A DNA stretch of 10,212 bases, from positions 1 through 10,212 of the forward strand of contig JAFDBU010000281.1 of assembly GCA_019313095.1 (NCBI GenBank). The letters run 5' to 3'. The notes under the pieces were generated by a model. It was given only the letters and a program-made list of their open reading frames with translations. It searched no databases and had not been told where the DNA came from. Origin of the DNA: Deltaproteobacteria bacterium. Lineage in GTDB: Bacteria > Desulfobacterota > Desulfobulbia > Desulfobulbales > BM004. The position numbers and the translations under genes are program-made. Position 1 is the first letter of the stretch; every line of letters starts with the position of its first letter. Of this stretch, positions 1 to 6,617 are shown in pieces.

Positions 1-67
1 CCAGCGTATGTTCTGAACGGCTGCGAAACCTGCTCTTTGATGATCTGCTGCTGTCGGCCTTGGGCAT
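1..67 (-). CDS. mraZ: Transcriptional regulator MraZ, N-terminal 22 codons (cut by window edge)
   Basis: Reading the minus strand from an ATG at 67-65 gives an open frame of 22 codons that runs off the left edge and ends in FRSRSEHTL. That string matches the start of MraZ proteins, which begin near an F-R-S-R-S-E-H-x-L-D-x-K-G-R-L stretch leading into the first AbrB-like SpoVT domain. MraZ is a DNA-binding ring-forming protein encoded first in the dcw (division and cell wall) cluster, where it controls its own operon. The identification is strongly supported by the operator array and promoter directly upstream, which have the layout known for mraZ. A Shine-Dalgarno-like AAAGGGG (75-81) lies 7 nt before the ATG. 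The N-terminus has about 13 extra residues before FRSRSEH; no closer in-frame ATG is visible, so the start could be shorter if a rarer codon is used. The following rsmH, ftsL and ftsI genes would lie outside this window. Confidence 0.82.
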   Translation of the reverse strand, partial: MPKADSSRSSKSRFRSRSEHTL

Positions 68-74
68 GAAGCCA

Positions 75-111
75 CCCCTTTCTTCCCTTTTATCCCACTT
101 TACACCACCTG
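75..111 (-). promoter_or_regulatory. MraZ-box operator array (four 7-bp repeats, 10-bp period)
   Basis: On the minus strand there are four repeats, each separated by 3 nt: CAGGTGG (111-105), AAAGTGG (101-95), AAAAGGG (91-85) and AAAGGGG (81-75). The exact 10-bp period and the AAAGTGK-N3 pattern match the MraZ box described for mraZ autoregulation. The array sits between the predicted transcription start (about 114) and the start codon, so bound MraZ would block transcription. The last repeat doubles as the ribosome-binding site. Confidence 0.8.
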
Positions 112-120
112 GGGGTATCT

Positions 121-148
121 TTTATAGGATAAATTAGGTCAATGTCAA
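121..148 (-). promoter_or_regulatory. Sigma70-type promoter of mraZ
   Basis: The minus strand carries TTGACA (148-143), a 16-bp spacer and TATAAA (126-121). This gives a perfect -35 and a 5/6 -10. Transcription would start near 114, just before the MraZ-box array, leaving a leader of about 47 nt before the ATG at 67. Confidence 0.75.
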
Positions 149-221
149 GGAAAAATTACTGAAAATTTAAATGGTTGAGAGAAGAAAAAGGAATATTTAA
201 ATCAAAAGAATCAGATGGGGA

Positions 222-267
222 ACAATATATTGTATATGGTTGTGTTTCTTGGCACAATATATTGTGC
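222..267. promoter_or_regulatory. Twin palindromes, candidate operator of an unknown regulator
   Basis: Two perfect palindromes share the 12-bp core ACAATATATTGT. The left copy is 222-233. The right copy extends to 16 bp, GCACAATATATTGTGC, at 252-267. Their centres are 32 bp apart, about three helical turns, so bound proteins would face the same side. They lie between the 3' end of the RNase gene and the mraZ promoter. The regulator is unknown; the sites do not fit Rex or FNR consensus arrangements as I know them. Confidence 0.5.
229..257 (-). promoter_or_regulatory. Possible second, upstream promoter toward mraZ
   Basis: On the minus strand TTGTGC (257-252) and TACAAT (234-229) are separated by 17 bp. 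The -10 matches 5/6 and the -35 only 3/6. The -35 lies inside the right palindrome and the -10 overlaps the left one, the arrangement expected of a repressible promoter. A transcript from here would run into mraZ with a leader of about 155 nt. AT-rich DNA gives such matches by chance, so this is tentative. Confidence 0.28.
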
Positions 268-328
268 TTTTTGTTATGAAAAAGCCAGATGAAAAAAAAT
301 TAGTAGGTAAAAATTCAAAATTCTGGAA

Positions 329-2323
329 TTACCATTCAAGCCTGAAAATATTGCTTAACGGATCTATTTTGACAAGTTTGACCAGAATGGTGTCACCACT
401 GGTTACCTTAAAGGCTGGGTTAACTGGCAGATCAGCATCCAGGAGGAATTCTTCCAGGAAAATATGGACCCGCTTGGGACCCCTATCAATAACAATCGCC
501 GGCAGCCTTGTCTCTTTAAGAGTCTGCAGATATTTCAGGATCCAATAACGCTGTCGTAGATACTTGGCCTGGTTCGCCTTTTCGAGAGTTGTCTGGATGA
601 TAGATCCAAAGTGTTTCATGTCTTTTTTACTGAAAAGAACGCCTTTTCCCATAATCAGGTTGTTGATCTGCAGTTGCATGATCAGGTCAAGCAGACGACG
701 GATGGGAGAAGTAACAGTGGTGTATTGTGGTACGCCGACTCCGCTGTGGCTTTTGGGGGTAGTCAAAAGTGACATGGGAGAAAGACGCTTCCGCTGCTGG
801 ATAACCTTGGTTATATCTGCTTCAAAGCCGTCGATAATGCGTTGGCGCGGTTCTGGTTGAGAGCGAAAAAGTCCTGGTGCTTCACGCTCTGCCACGTATT
901 GGGCCCCAAGTGTATTTGCAAGGATCATGAATTCAGCAATGAGGATTTTGCTCGGAGTATCTACCGCAGACCTGCTTATTTCTATGGATTCATTATCTCT
1001 GATACTGATATTTAACTCCGGTACGGGCAGAAGCAAGGCCCCCTTATTGACACGATTTTGCCGCAACAAGACACTTAATGCTGCCAGGGCTGCCATTTTT
1101 CTATCCAGCCTGACCAAACTGTCCGCTTCTTGGTAAGTCAACTGCTGCTTTACAGCTACAACACTGTGAACAACTTCAAATTTGAGAACCTCGGCTTTAG
1201 GACTGAGCAGTACCAGAAAACTGAGTGCAGGACGTTCTTGGCCTTTTAAAAGACTTAACTTATCCTCAGAAAGGGGAGGCGGCAGCATGGGCAGAGGTTT
1301 TTCAGGAAAGTAGATTGATGTCCCTCTCTGCAGAGCTTCTTCGAAAAGTATACTTCCCTGTTTGACAGAGAGCCCGACGTCTGAGATATGGATACCGACA
1401 AGAAAGTTGTCGTCCTGTTTTTCTATGTGAAGGGCGTCATCAAAATCCCTGGTAGCTGGTCCGTCAATGGTAAAAACAGGCAAGCCCCTGAAATCCTTTC
1501 TGCCTGAGGCAATAAGATCATTGCCGCTTGCAACTTTTATATCCTGGACTTCCGCCCGGGCTGCTTCGGAAAAAGAGGTGGGAATATCCTGTTTGAGAAG
1601 GGCGATATTTTCGTTTTTATCCCAGACCCCGGCTTTAACCAGCAGATGAAAGATGTCATGCGGGCCGGTTAGCTCGGCATTTTTTACAAGTTTTCGGCTC
1701 AGCTCATATCCGGATGCCTCTTTGTCAAAAAGGTAGTAATCAGCAAGGAGCTGCAGGGTTGTTTCACGATCGTCCCAATCCTGTAATATTTCACCCGTTT
1801 CCCAGATACAGCGCAGGGCCTCTGTATTCCTGGCAATAAAATTTTTCTGTTTTTTTTCTTGTTCCTGCTGGAGTTTAATCTGCTCAACAGTTTCAGGGGA
1901 TTGGACATGAATGGAGCCTGATTTGTACTTGAAGTAGAGCCGGTTTTTGATCACGGCTCTCAGAAAAGCGGCGCTTTGATCATCTGTCGGGTCGTCTCCG
2001 AAATAAAGACCAGCGAGGAAAACATCCTCAAAAACATCCTCAGGTCTTTCCGATACAATCTCCCATATTTCATCAAGATTGATGGTATCTGCTAGGCCAT
2101 TACGTCTTTCTGCTGTTTTTTGCAGTACAGCAACTACTTTATTCCGGGAAGGAGGCGGAGTGATTCCAACATTCGTGCAGTGAACAATCCGGTTTCGCTG
2201 AAGAGTAACCTCTCTACCGTTCTGGTTGAAAAGGCGAAGGCGATTTTTTGCATCTTCATAAACAAAAGCACAGATGAATTTGCCGTTTTCAAGATATTCG
2301 ACTATTCTGCCGTCTAATGTCAT
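329..2323 (-). CDS. RNase II/R family (RNB-domain) 3'-5' exoribonuclease
   Basis: This 664-residue protein is a hydrolytic 3'-to-5' RNA exonuclease acting in cytoplasmic RNA decay or processing. The RNB catalytic domain spans roughly residues 255-560. Its metal-binding motif TIDGPATRDFDDAL supplies Asp287, Asp293, Asp295 and Asp296, and TSPIRR (539-543) supplies the catalytic arginine region. The first 50 residues resemble the small beta-barrel seen at the start of the long cyanobacterial and plastid type of RNB protein, rather than the paired cold-shock domains of E. coli RNase II or R. A charged segment (145-165) and a helical linker follow. The last 55 residues look like a short S1/OB fold. 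Length fits the 'ribonuclease catalytic domain' subfamily, so I withhold rnb or rnr. The ATG at 2323-2321 is the only sensible start; its ribosome-binding site is weak. It is divergent from era across 200 bp and lies upstream of mraZ on the same strand. No motif is missing. Confidence 0.9.
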   Translation of the reverse strand: MTLDGRIVEYLENGKFICAFVYEDAKNRLRLFNQNGREVTLQRNRIVHCTNVGITPPPSRNKVVAVLQKTAERRNGLADTINLDEIWEIVSERPEDVFEDVFLAGLYFGDDPTDDQSAAFLRAVIKNRLYFKYKSGSIHVQSPETVEQIKLQQEQEKKQKNFIARNTEALRCIWETGEILQDWDDRETTLQLLADYYLFDKEASGYELSRKLVKNAELTGPHDIFHLLVKAGVWDKNENIALLKQDIPTSFSEAARAEVQDIKVASGNDLIASGRKDFRGLPVFTIDGPATRDFDDALHIEKQDDNFLVGIHISDVGLSVKQGSILFEEALQRGTSIYFPEKPLPMLPPPLSEDKLSLLKGQERPALSFLVLLSPKAEVLKFEVVHSVVAVKQQLTYQEADSLVRLDRKMAALAALSVLLRQNRVNKGALLLPVPELNISIRDNESIEISRSAVDTPSKILIAEFMILANTLGAQYVAEREAPGLFRSQPEPRQRIIDGFEADITKVIQQRKRLSPMSLLTTPKSHSGVGVPQYTTVTSPIRRLLDLIMQLQINNLIMGKGVLFSKKDMKHFGSIIQTTLEKANQAKYLRQRYWILKYLQTLKETRLPAIVIDRGPKRVHIFLEEFLLDADLPVNPAFKVTSGDTILVKLVKIDPLSNIFRLEW

Positions 2324-2339
2324 ATACTCAGTTCTTTGT

Positions 2340-2368
2340 TTTATAGGTCAACATTACTGGTATTTAAA
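2340..2368 (-). promoter_or_regulatory. Candidate promoter of the RNase gene
   Basis: The minus strand shows TTTAAA (2368-2363), a 17-bp spacer and TATAAA (2345-2340). These match the sigma70 hexamers 4/6 and 5/6. The -10 would place the start of transcription very close to the ATG at 2323, giving an almost leaderless message, which fits the absence of a good ribosome-binding site. The -35 overlaps a 10-bp palindrome, TATTTAAATA (2361-2370). Confidence 0.3.
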
Positions 2369-2467
2369 TATTTGGGGACCATAGAGAATGCCTGCACGAA
2401 TTACCATGTATTGATTGTTCCGTAAAGCTATGAATCTCTGAAGCAGCCATAAAAAATTATTCTGATC

Positions 2468-2483
2468 AGTAACAGGGGTTACT
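2468..2483. repeat. Inverted repeat in the era upstream region
   Basis: AGTAAC (2468-2473) and GTTACT (2478-2483) are perfect 6-bp arms around AGGG, 41 bp before the era start codon. It could be an operator or a short hairpin in the era leader. Arms of this length occur by chance a few times in 10 kb, so functional support is weak. I see no convincing plus-strand promoter in 2324-2523. Confidence 0.25.
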
Positions 2484-2523
2484 AGTGCTAAGCTGCTTAT
2501 GAAATAGAATTTGCTGATAAAAG

Positions 2524-3417
2524 ATGAAGGAAGATAAAATTAAATCAGGCATGGTGGCTATTGTCGGACCGCCAAACGTTGGTAAGTCCACATTGCTGAA
2601 TGCCTTGCTCGGTCAAAAGATTTCCATCGTAACCCCCAAACCGCAAACAACCAGAAACCGCATTATCGGCATATTAAACGATCCGGCCTACCAAATCGTC
2701 CTGCTCGATACACCCGGCCTGCATAAAGCCGGAAAACCACTCAACCAGGAAATGGTAAAAATAGCGGTGGCCAGTCTCGCGGAGGTTGATGCAGTCCTGT
2801 TTCTTATTGATGTGTCGCTGCCCATTTCCAATAAGCAGGCAGGTCCTGTTGTATATCTGGAGTCCAGCACGGTTCCGGCAATACTGGTCTTGAACAAGGT
2901 CGATCTCCTGGACAGGGAAAAGATATTACCAATCATAGAAGCTTACCGTAAAATCTATCCCTTTGCAGCCATTATGCCGGTTTCAGCTCTCTTGAATAGT
3001 GGTACGGATGTGTTACTGCAGGAATTACTGCAGCATCTGCCGACAGGTCCAAAGTTCTATCCGGATGACATCCCTACCGATGCAACAGAACGTTTTATAG
3101 TTGCCGAAATTATCAGAGAGAAAATATTTCTTCTGACAGGTCAGGAAATTCCATATTCAACTGCGGTGATTATCGACAGTTTTAAGGAAGAGGAAGAAAA
3201 GAACCTGGTGACAATTTATGCCACAATAGTTGTTGAGAAGTCTTCCCAAAAATCGATTATTATTGGCAGAAAAGGAGCAAAGCTGCAACAGATAGGCAAA
3301 AATTCACGACAGGACATAGAAAAACTTCTGGAACTGCGTGTACTTTTGAAACTTTGGGTCAAGGTCCATAAGAACTGGACCAAGGATATGCGTTTTATAC
3401 GTGACCTGGGCTTGTAA
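2524..3417 (+). CDS. era: GTPase Era
   Basis: Era is an essential GTPase that binds the 3' end of 16S rRNA and helps mature the 30S ribosomal subunit. At 297 residues it has the usual length. The G-domain motifs are all present: G1 GPPNVGKS (15-22), G2 around QTTRN (41-45), G3 DTPG (62-65), G4 NKVD (124-127) and G5 SA (154-155). The C-terminal KH RNA-binding domain carries IIIGRKGAKLQQIG (245-258), and the protein ends with the family-typical LWVKVHKNW...RDLGL. The ATG at 2524 is taken as start; the second methionine (residue 10) lies at the edge of the first beta strand and would trim the N-terminus. The ribosome-binding site is poor. It is transcribed alone, away from the RNase and into a 59-bp gap facing the S41 protease gene. 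I see no clear intrinsic terminator in that gap. Confidence 0.97.
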   Translation: MKEDKIKSGMVAIVGPPNVGKSTLLNALLGQKISIVTPKPQTTRNRIIGILNDPAYQIVLLDTPGLHKAGKPLNQEMVKIAVASLAEVDAVLFLIDVSLPISNKQAGPVVYLESSTVPAILVLNKVDLLDREKILPIIEAYRKIYPFAAIMPVSALLNSGTDVLLQELLQHLPTGPKFYPDDIPTDATERFIVAEIIREKIFLLTGQEIPYSTAVIIDSFKEEEEKNLVTIYATIVVEKSSQKSIIIGRKGAKLQQIGKNSRQDIEKLLELRVLLKLWVKVHKNWTKDMRFIRDLGL

Positions 3418-3476
3418 CAGAACAGGAAACATGTCTCGTAAGGCCCGCCAGGCGAAAAGCGGAAGTAGTGAACTAA

Positions 3477-4835
3477 TTAGTTATCTCTGGTCTGCCCGGT
3501 GAGGATATTCAGGCTTTTGAGGACAAGCAGAGCGGTGTTGAGTTGATTGTCGTTTTTCAGTTTTTCCTTTGTTTTTTCGTCAATGGTAACCTGGTCCGAG
3601 ATCAGGTTGCTTTGATCTATAGTTGGTGGAGAGGACTTTTCTTCAGGAGACTTTAGGTTGCCGCCATTTTCAAGGTGATGCTTCAGATCCTTTTCCCGAA
3701 GAAACTCTGTATGGCCTTCAGAGATTTCTTCTTCAGTACCGTTAATCTTTGGTACAAGGACATCCGGGGTAATGCCGGTTGCCTGTATGGAGGTCCCGTT
3801 AGGGGTGTAATATCGGGCAGTAGTCAAACGCAGTCCTGCACCGTCTGCCATGGGGATAATGGTCTGAACCGAACCCTTGCCAAATGATTGAGTGCCAAGG
3901 ATGAGTGCCCTTTTATGATCCTGAAGGGCGCCGGCCACAATCTCAGAAGCAGAGGCAGTACCGCTGTTAATAAGTATAACGATGGGAAAACCATATTCCG
4001 ATCCGCCGCTATGAGCTGAAAATTCCATGTTCTGGTCTTGAAGACGCCCTTTCGTTGAAACAATGATGCCTTCATCCAGAAAAATATCCACAACTTTAAC
4101 CGAGGAATCCAGAAGCCCCCCGGGATTGTTGCGCAGGTCAAGAACCAATCCCTTCAGGTCCCCCTCGTCCAGCAGTTCGTCCAGGCTACTTTGAAGGTCA
4201 TGTGAGGTGTTTCTCTGGAAGTTTGTAACCCTGATATATCCGTATCCGGGTTCAAGGATGTTGGCCCGCACGGAATGAATCGGTATGACATCTCTGACAA
4301 TGACAAATTCCTGCAGGTCTGTCCAGCCTTCACGATGAATTGAAATCCTGACCTCAGAACCTTTCTCGCCCCGAAGTTTTTTTACAGCTTCAACCAATGA
4401 CATACCCTTGGTAGATTCGCCCTCAATCTTGATAATCCTGTCTCCGGCCTGGATGCCTGCTTTAAATGCAGGGGTGCCCTCAATTGGTGAGACGACGGTA
4501 AGCATGTCGTCCTTTACTGTAATTTCGATACCAATACCGCTGAAGCTCCCCTTGGTCTCAACCTGGAGCTCTTTGAAGTCCTCCGCTTTTAAAAAGGAGG
4601 AATGAGGGTCAAGGCTGCTGAGCATTCCCCTGATAGCGCCTTCAATCGTTTGCTGAGTATCAATGTCATCGACATAATTCTGTTGCACTATGCTGAGGAT
4701 ATTGGAAAACACTTCGAGATTCTTGTAGGTTTCCTCCATATCGTCAATGGCGCCGAAACTCTCGTGGCTGAAGATAATGGACAGAGGCAGAATGATGAGG
4801 ACGATAGAGTGTAGTTTCTTTCGTAAATTATTCAT
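3477..4835 (-). CDS. ctpA: S41 carboxy-terminal processing protease (CtpA/Prc-like), exported
   Basis: This 452-residue serine protease carries an N-terminal signal peptide (about 1-29: RKK followed by a hydrophobic IVLIILPLSIIF and a small-residue FGA region), so it acts in the periplasm. Residues 35-90 are the helical N-terminal region. A PDZ domain spans about 95-170, with SGIGIEI and GDRIIKIEG motifs, and presents substrate C-termini. The S41 catalytic core covers about 190-360. Ser295 in GTASASEIVAGAL and Lys320 in GTQSFGKGSVQ form the Ser-Lys dyad, 25 residues apart as in Prc and CtpB, with Gln324 the likely third catalytic residue. The tail (365-430) is charged and probably flexible. 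AGGA (4844-4841) precedes the ATG at 4835 by 5 nt. It lies downstream of ftsE-ftsX-envC but 317 bp away and with its own promoter. Relatives cleave cell-wall enzymes, so a role in controlling peptidoglycan hydrolysis is plausible but inferred. Confidence 0.94.
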   Translation of the reverse strand: MNNLRKKLHSIVLIILPLSIIFSHESFGAIDDMEETYKNLEVFSNILSIVQQNYVDDIDTQQTIEGAIRGMLSSLDPHSSFLKAEDFKELQVETKGSFSGIGIEITVKDDMLTVVSPIEGTPAFKAGIQAGDRIIKIEGESTKGMSLVEAVKKLRGEKGSEVRISIHREGWTDLQEFVIVRDVIPIHSVRANILEPGYGYIRVTNFQRNTSHDLQSSLDELLDEGDLKGLVLDLRNNPGGLLDSSVKVVDIFLDEGIIVSTKGRLQDQNMEFSAHSGGSEYGFPIVILINSGTASASEIVAGALQDHKRALILGTQSFGKGSVQTIIPMADGAGLRLTTARYYTPNGTSIQATGITPDVLVPKINGTEEEISEGHTEFLREKDLKHHLENGGNLKSPEEKSSPPTIDQSNLISDQVTIDEKTKEKLKNDNQLNTALLVLKSLNILTGQTRDN

Positions 4836-5152
4836 AATGTTCCTGTAAATAAGGGCCAGTTTATGATGAAAATATGAGGAATATCCCGGTTTGTGAAAGT
4901 CTGAATTTTCAGTGTTGTATTAATGTATTACGAAAAATAATTATTATATCATGCCGATCCCTTTCATACAATATTATATTAGACGGTTAGCTGTCGAACT
5001 GCCATAAAGCCCCCTCCAATAAATTAGTGTTCAGATAACATGCTCCATCCTGCAAACTAAAGTTTAGTAAGTAGAGTCAAAGAATAAACAGGTGCGGAAT
5101 GATAATGTAATAATGATGTTATCCGGGTTCTTGAAAATGTAAGACGGGCGAT
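4836..5152. other. Intergenic region between envC and ctpA
   Basis: This 317-bp AT-rich gap holds no credible reading frame. It contains the ctpA promoter (4943-4971) and a leader of about 100 nt with a small inverted repeat, CTGAA-TT-TTCAG (4901-4912). Further upstream is a 13-bp palindrome, ACTAAA-G-TTTAGT (5056-5068). A loose repeat of ATGATAATG-like units lies at 5100-5123. I find no stem followed by a T-run on the minus strand, so no intrinsic terminator for the ftsEX-envC transcript is evident and read-through into ctpA is possible. Confidence 0.5.
4943..4971 (-). promoter_or_regulatory. Promoter of ctpA
   Basis: The minus strand has TTGTAT (4971-4966), a 17-bp spacer and a perfect TATAAT (4948-4943). 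The -35 is only 3/6, but spacing and -10 are ideal. Transcription would begin near 4936, about 100 nt before the start codon at 4835, so the protease can be made independently of ftsEX-envC. Confidence 0.55.
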
Positions 5153-6616
5153 CTATTTGACGGCTGTGGCCGTTGTTGCAATAGAAAGAGCATCCTTTTT
5201 TAGCCAAGACAGGGGATCCTCAGGAATAGCCCCCCTGCGTATTTCGAAATGTAGACCTTCACCGTATAATGGGTCTTTTTCACCGGTTACCCCGATAACT
5301 TCACCGGTTAGGGCTCTGCTGCCCTCCTTTTTATAAAATTCAGCAGCTCTTGAAATGAGGGAGAAGTACTGCTGGCCATGGTCGATGATCATGAGATTTC
5401 CGTAGCCACGCAAATAGCCGGAATGAATAATTTTGCCTTCATAGACGGCTTTAATTTCAATTCCTTCCATTACCTTGATATCGATGCCGTTTGCGGTGGA
5501 GGAGGAATCAAATTTACCCTTTATCTGTTGTCCGAACAGGCTTGTGACAGTGCCTGCCACAGGAGGATCGAGATGTCCTTTCATGGCGGTGAAGCCTTCC
5601 TGAGCAGCATCCGGTTGTTCCAATGGTTTTTTCTTTGTCGGTTCAGTTTCTTCTCCAGATTGGGCTGCAACAGGTTGTGATCCTGCTGCAGCATGTACTT
5701 TCTGCAAAGTCAGAGCCAGATCTGCAACTGCTTCTTCTATTTCTACGACAGCCTGCTCATAAAGCTGCTGTTCCGTGTTAACCTTTTTGAGCAGAAGGTT
5801 TTTCTCCTGCCGGATCAGGGTTAATTCAGTTTCTTTTTCCTTGACCTCATCCGTAAGTTTCATAAGGCGTAGTTTTTCTAGGGCGTGTTCCTCCCTGGCG
5901 CGATTTGACTCTTTGAGTTCATCGAGATATTTCTGGATAATAGCGTGATCATGCTGTACCATTTGGGTAAAATGTTCATTAAATTCAAGCAGTTCCGGTA
6001 ATGATTCGGCAGAAAAAGCCACATTCATAAGGCCGGCAGATCCCATGCGGTAATAGGCAGCCAGTCTTTTTTTGACTATTATCTGATGTTTCTTTTTTTC
6101 TGCCAGCACCCGCCTGAGATACTCCTGCTTGTCCGTCAGGAGCAGTTCCTGTTTTTCGGATTGTGTCCGCAGGGTCGTAATCATATTTTTTTGGAGCTGC
6201 AGTTCCTTTTCAATTTTTTCCAGATCCCCCAGCAGAGTCCTTTCCTTTTTTCTTGATCCGAGAATTTTTATTTTATGGTCAATTATGCCCTCCTGCAATT
6301 TTCGGATCCGGACATTTTTTTCTATTATCAGCTGCTGCTGTTCTTTAGTGAGTTTTTGAGAAGGGGATTTTTCCAGGGCAGGGATTTGAAAGTTTTTCTC
6401 TGTTAATTTCTGCTGAGATTCTTTTTTAAACTTTTTGGGTGTTGGTTCCTGCAGAATGATGGGCGGCCCCGGTTCTTTGGCCAAGACAGGATGGCCACTG
6501 AGCCAGGAACCGTAAAAACCAGGGGGTAAAATGAAACCGGGAGCCAATAAGGAAAAAAGGACTACCTGCACCTGCTTTAAGGTATATCTCGGAAATATAT
6601 CAGGTATGATTTTCAT
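5153..6616 (-). CDS. envC: EnvC-like murein hydrolase activator (degenerate LytM/M23 domain)
   Basis: This 487-residue exported protein should connect FtsX to cell-wall amidases during daughter-cell separation. An N-terminal hydrophobic stretch (about 17-37) followed by HPVLAKE suggests a signal peptide cleaved after Ala46. Residues 90-305 are charged and heptad-like, a long coiled coil interrupted near 190-215 as in EnvC. A Pro/Glu/Lys linker (312-345) leads to a C-terminal LytM (M23) domain (348-472). That domain is catalytically broken: Ala375 replaces the His of HxGxD (Asp379 remains), Arg423 replaces the His after the central strand, and Gly454 replaces the first His of HxH (His456 remains). 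It is therefore an activator rather than a peptidase. The chosen ATG (6616-6614) lies 1 nt after the ftsX stop; a TTG at 6682 would extend it 22 residues into ftsX and lacks support. There is no clear ribosome-binding site, so translation is probably coupled to ftsX. Confidence 0.87.
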   Translation of the reverse strand: MKIIPDIFPRYTLKQVQVVLFSLLAPGFILPPGFYGSWLSGHPVLAKEPGPPIILQEPTPKKFKKESQQKLTEKNFQIPALEKSPSQKLTKEQQQLIIEKNVRIRKLQEGIIDHKIKILGSRKKERTLLGDLEKIEKELQLQKNMITTLRTQSEKQELLLTDKQEYLRRVLAEKKKHQIIVKKRLAAYYRMGSAGLMNVAFSAESLPELLEFNEHFTQMVQHDHAIIQKYLDELKESNRAREEHALEKLRLMKLTDEVKEKETELTLIRQEKNLLLKKVNTEQQLYEQAVVEIEEAVADLALTLQKVHAAAGSQPVAAQSGEETEPTKKKPLEQPDAAQEGFTAMKGHLDPPVAGTVTSLFGQQIKGKFDSSSTANGIDIKVMEGIEIKAVYEGKIIHSGYLRGYGNLMIIDHGQQYFSLISRAAEFYKKEGSRALTGEVIGVTGEKDPLYGEGLHFEIRRGAIPEDPLSWLKKDALSIATTATAVK

Positions 6617-6617
6617 G

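Noticed and set aside
252..275. Palindrome followed by TTTTTGTT as a plus-strand intrinsic terminator
   Set aside because: It has the form of a weak terminator, but no plus-strand gene lies to its left and the stem is AT-rich. The second copy of its core at 222-233 fits an operator better.
240..548. 102-codon plus-strand reading frame
   Set aside because: Most of it is antisense to the C-terminal coding part of the RNase gene. It shows no domain and no ribosome-binding site; the real gene on the other strand explains it.
3418..3476. Bidirectional terminator between era and ctpA
   Set aside because: CCGC/GCGG arms exist, but they are only 4 bp with a 10-nt loop and no T-run on either strand.
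5056..5068. ACTAAA-G-TTTAGT palindrome as an operator
   Set aside because: Six-base arms are expected by chance in 10 kb. It lies about 85 bp upstream of the ctpA -35 with no other supporting feature, so it is only noted in the intergenic entry.
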